Source: CALARM01 sp040217695
Lineage (GTDB): Bacteria; Vulcanimicrobiota; SpSt-956; JAKJGF01
Assembly: GCA_040217695.1 (NCBI GenBank)
Contig: JBEHWO010000477.1
Span: 1-5,068, forward strand
Length of the DNA stretch: 5,068 nucleotides
Direction of reading: 5' to 3'
How positions within the stretch are numbered: the first letter of the stretch is position 1; every line of letters begins with the position of its first letter. The notes under the pieces are model-generated. The model searched no databases. It had not been told where the DNA came from and worked only from the letters and a program-made list of their open reading frames with translations. This document shows positions 5,032 through 5,068 of the stretch, one piece after another. Position numbers and translations under genes: made by a program.

Positions 5032-5068
5032 GAGCCTATCCGAAAAGTCAAATTTATAGTAGAATATT
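5032..5068 (+). mobile_element. Possible insertion-sequence terminus cut by the window edge
   Basis: GAGCCTATCCGAAAAGTCA at 5032-5050 has the look of a DDE insertion-sequence terminal repeat (GAGCCT-CC-AAAAGT type). It partly resembles GGGCTGTACCAAAAGTC at 4878-4894 in the same orientation. The rest of the element, if there is one, lies to the right of the window, so no transposase can be seen. Confidence 0.35.

Overview
This window looks like an accessory, transposon-scarred stretch of chromosome from a low-GC bacterium. The lineage cannot be named from the sequence. An oxygen-sensitive radical SAM/SPASM enzyme with three predicted iron-sulfur clusters suggests an anaerobic or microaerobic lifestyle, but that is inference.

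Left half (1-2369, + strand): remains of two different transposons. The first (about 51-1497) is a Mu/Tn7/TniA-type element. It has a cluster of alternating TTATGTAAAG-like sites, including a perfect 32-bp palindrome. This is joined to a transposase gene that keeps only its last catalytic Glu region and Mu-C-type C-terminal domain. Next come an apparently intact ExeA/TniB-like AAA+ ATPase gene and an intrinsic terminator. The second (1642-2369) is an IS21-family remnant: a 3' half of istB (Walker B present, Walker A lost) flanked on both sides by identical 72-bp copies of what is probably the IS21 right end. In both remnants an element-end sequence abuts the interior of that element's own gene, so neither should move on its own.

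Right half (2469-4855, - strand): two full-length genes read leftward, an MFS_3-type exporter followed 146 bp later by a radical SAM/SPASM enzyme. They may form a small operon in which the SPASM enzyme modifies a peptide or other small molecule and the MFS protein exports a product. No precursor peptide gene is visible in the gap or just upstream, so the substrate is unknown. The gap carries an imperfect AT-rich inverted repeat.

Right edge (4874-5068): upstream of the MFS gene are a nested palindrome that looks like two short insertion-sequence termini placed back to back, a weak candidate promoter, and at the very end a sequence resembling another insertion-sequence terminus that runs out of the window. 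No rRNA, tRNA, riboswitch or CRISPR array was recognised.
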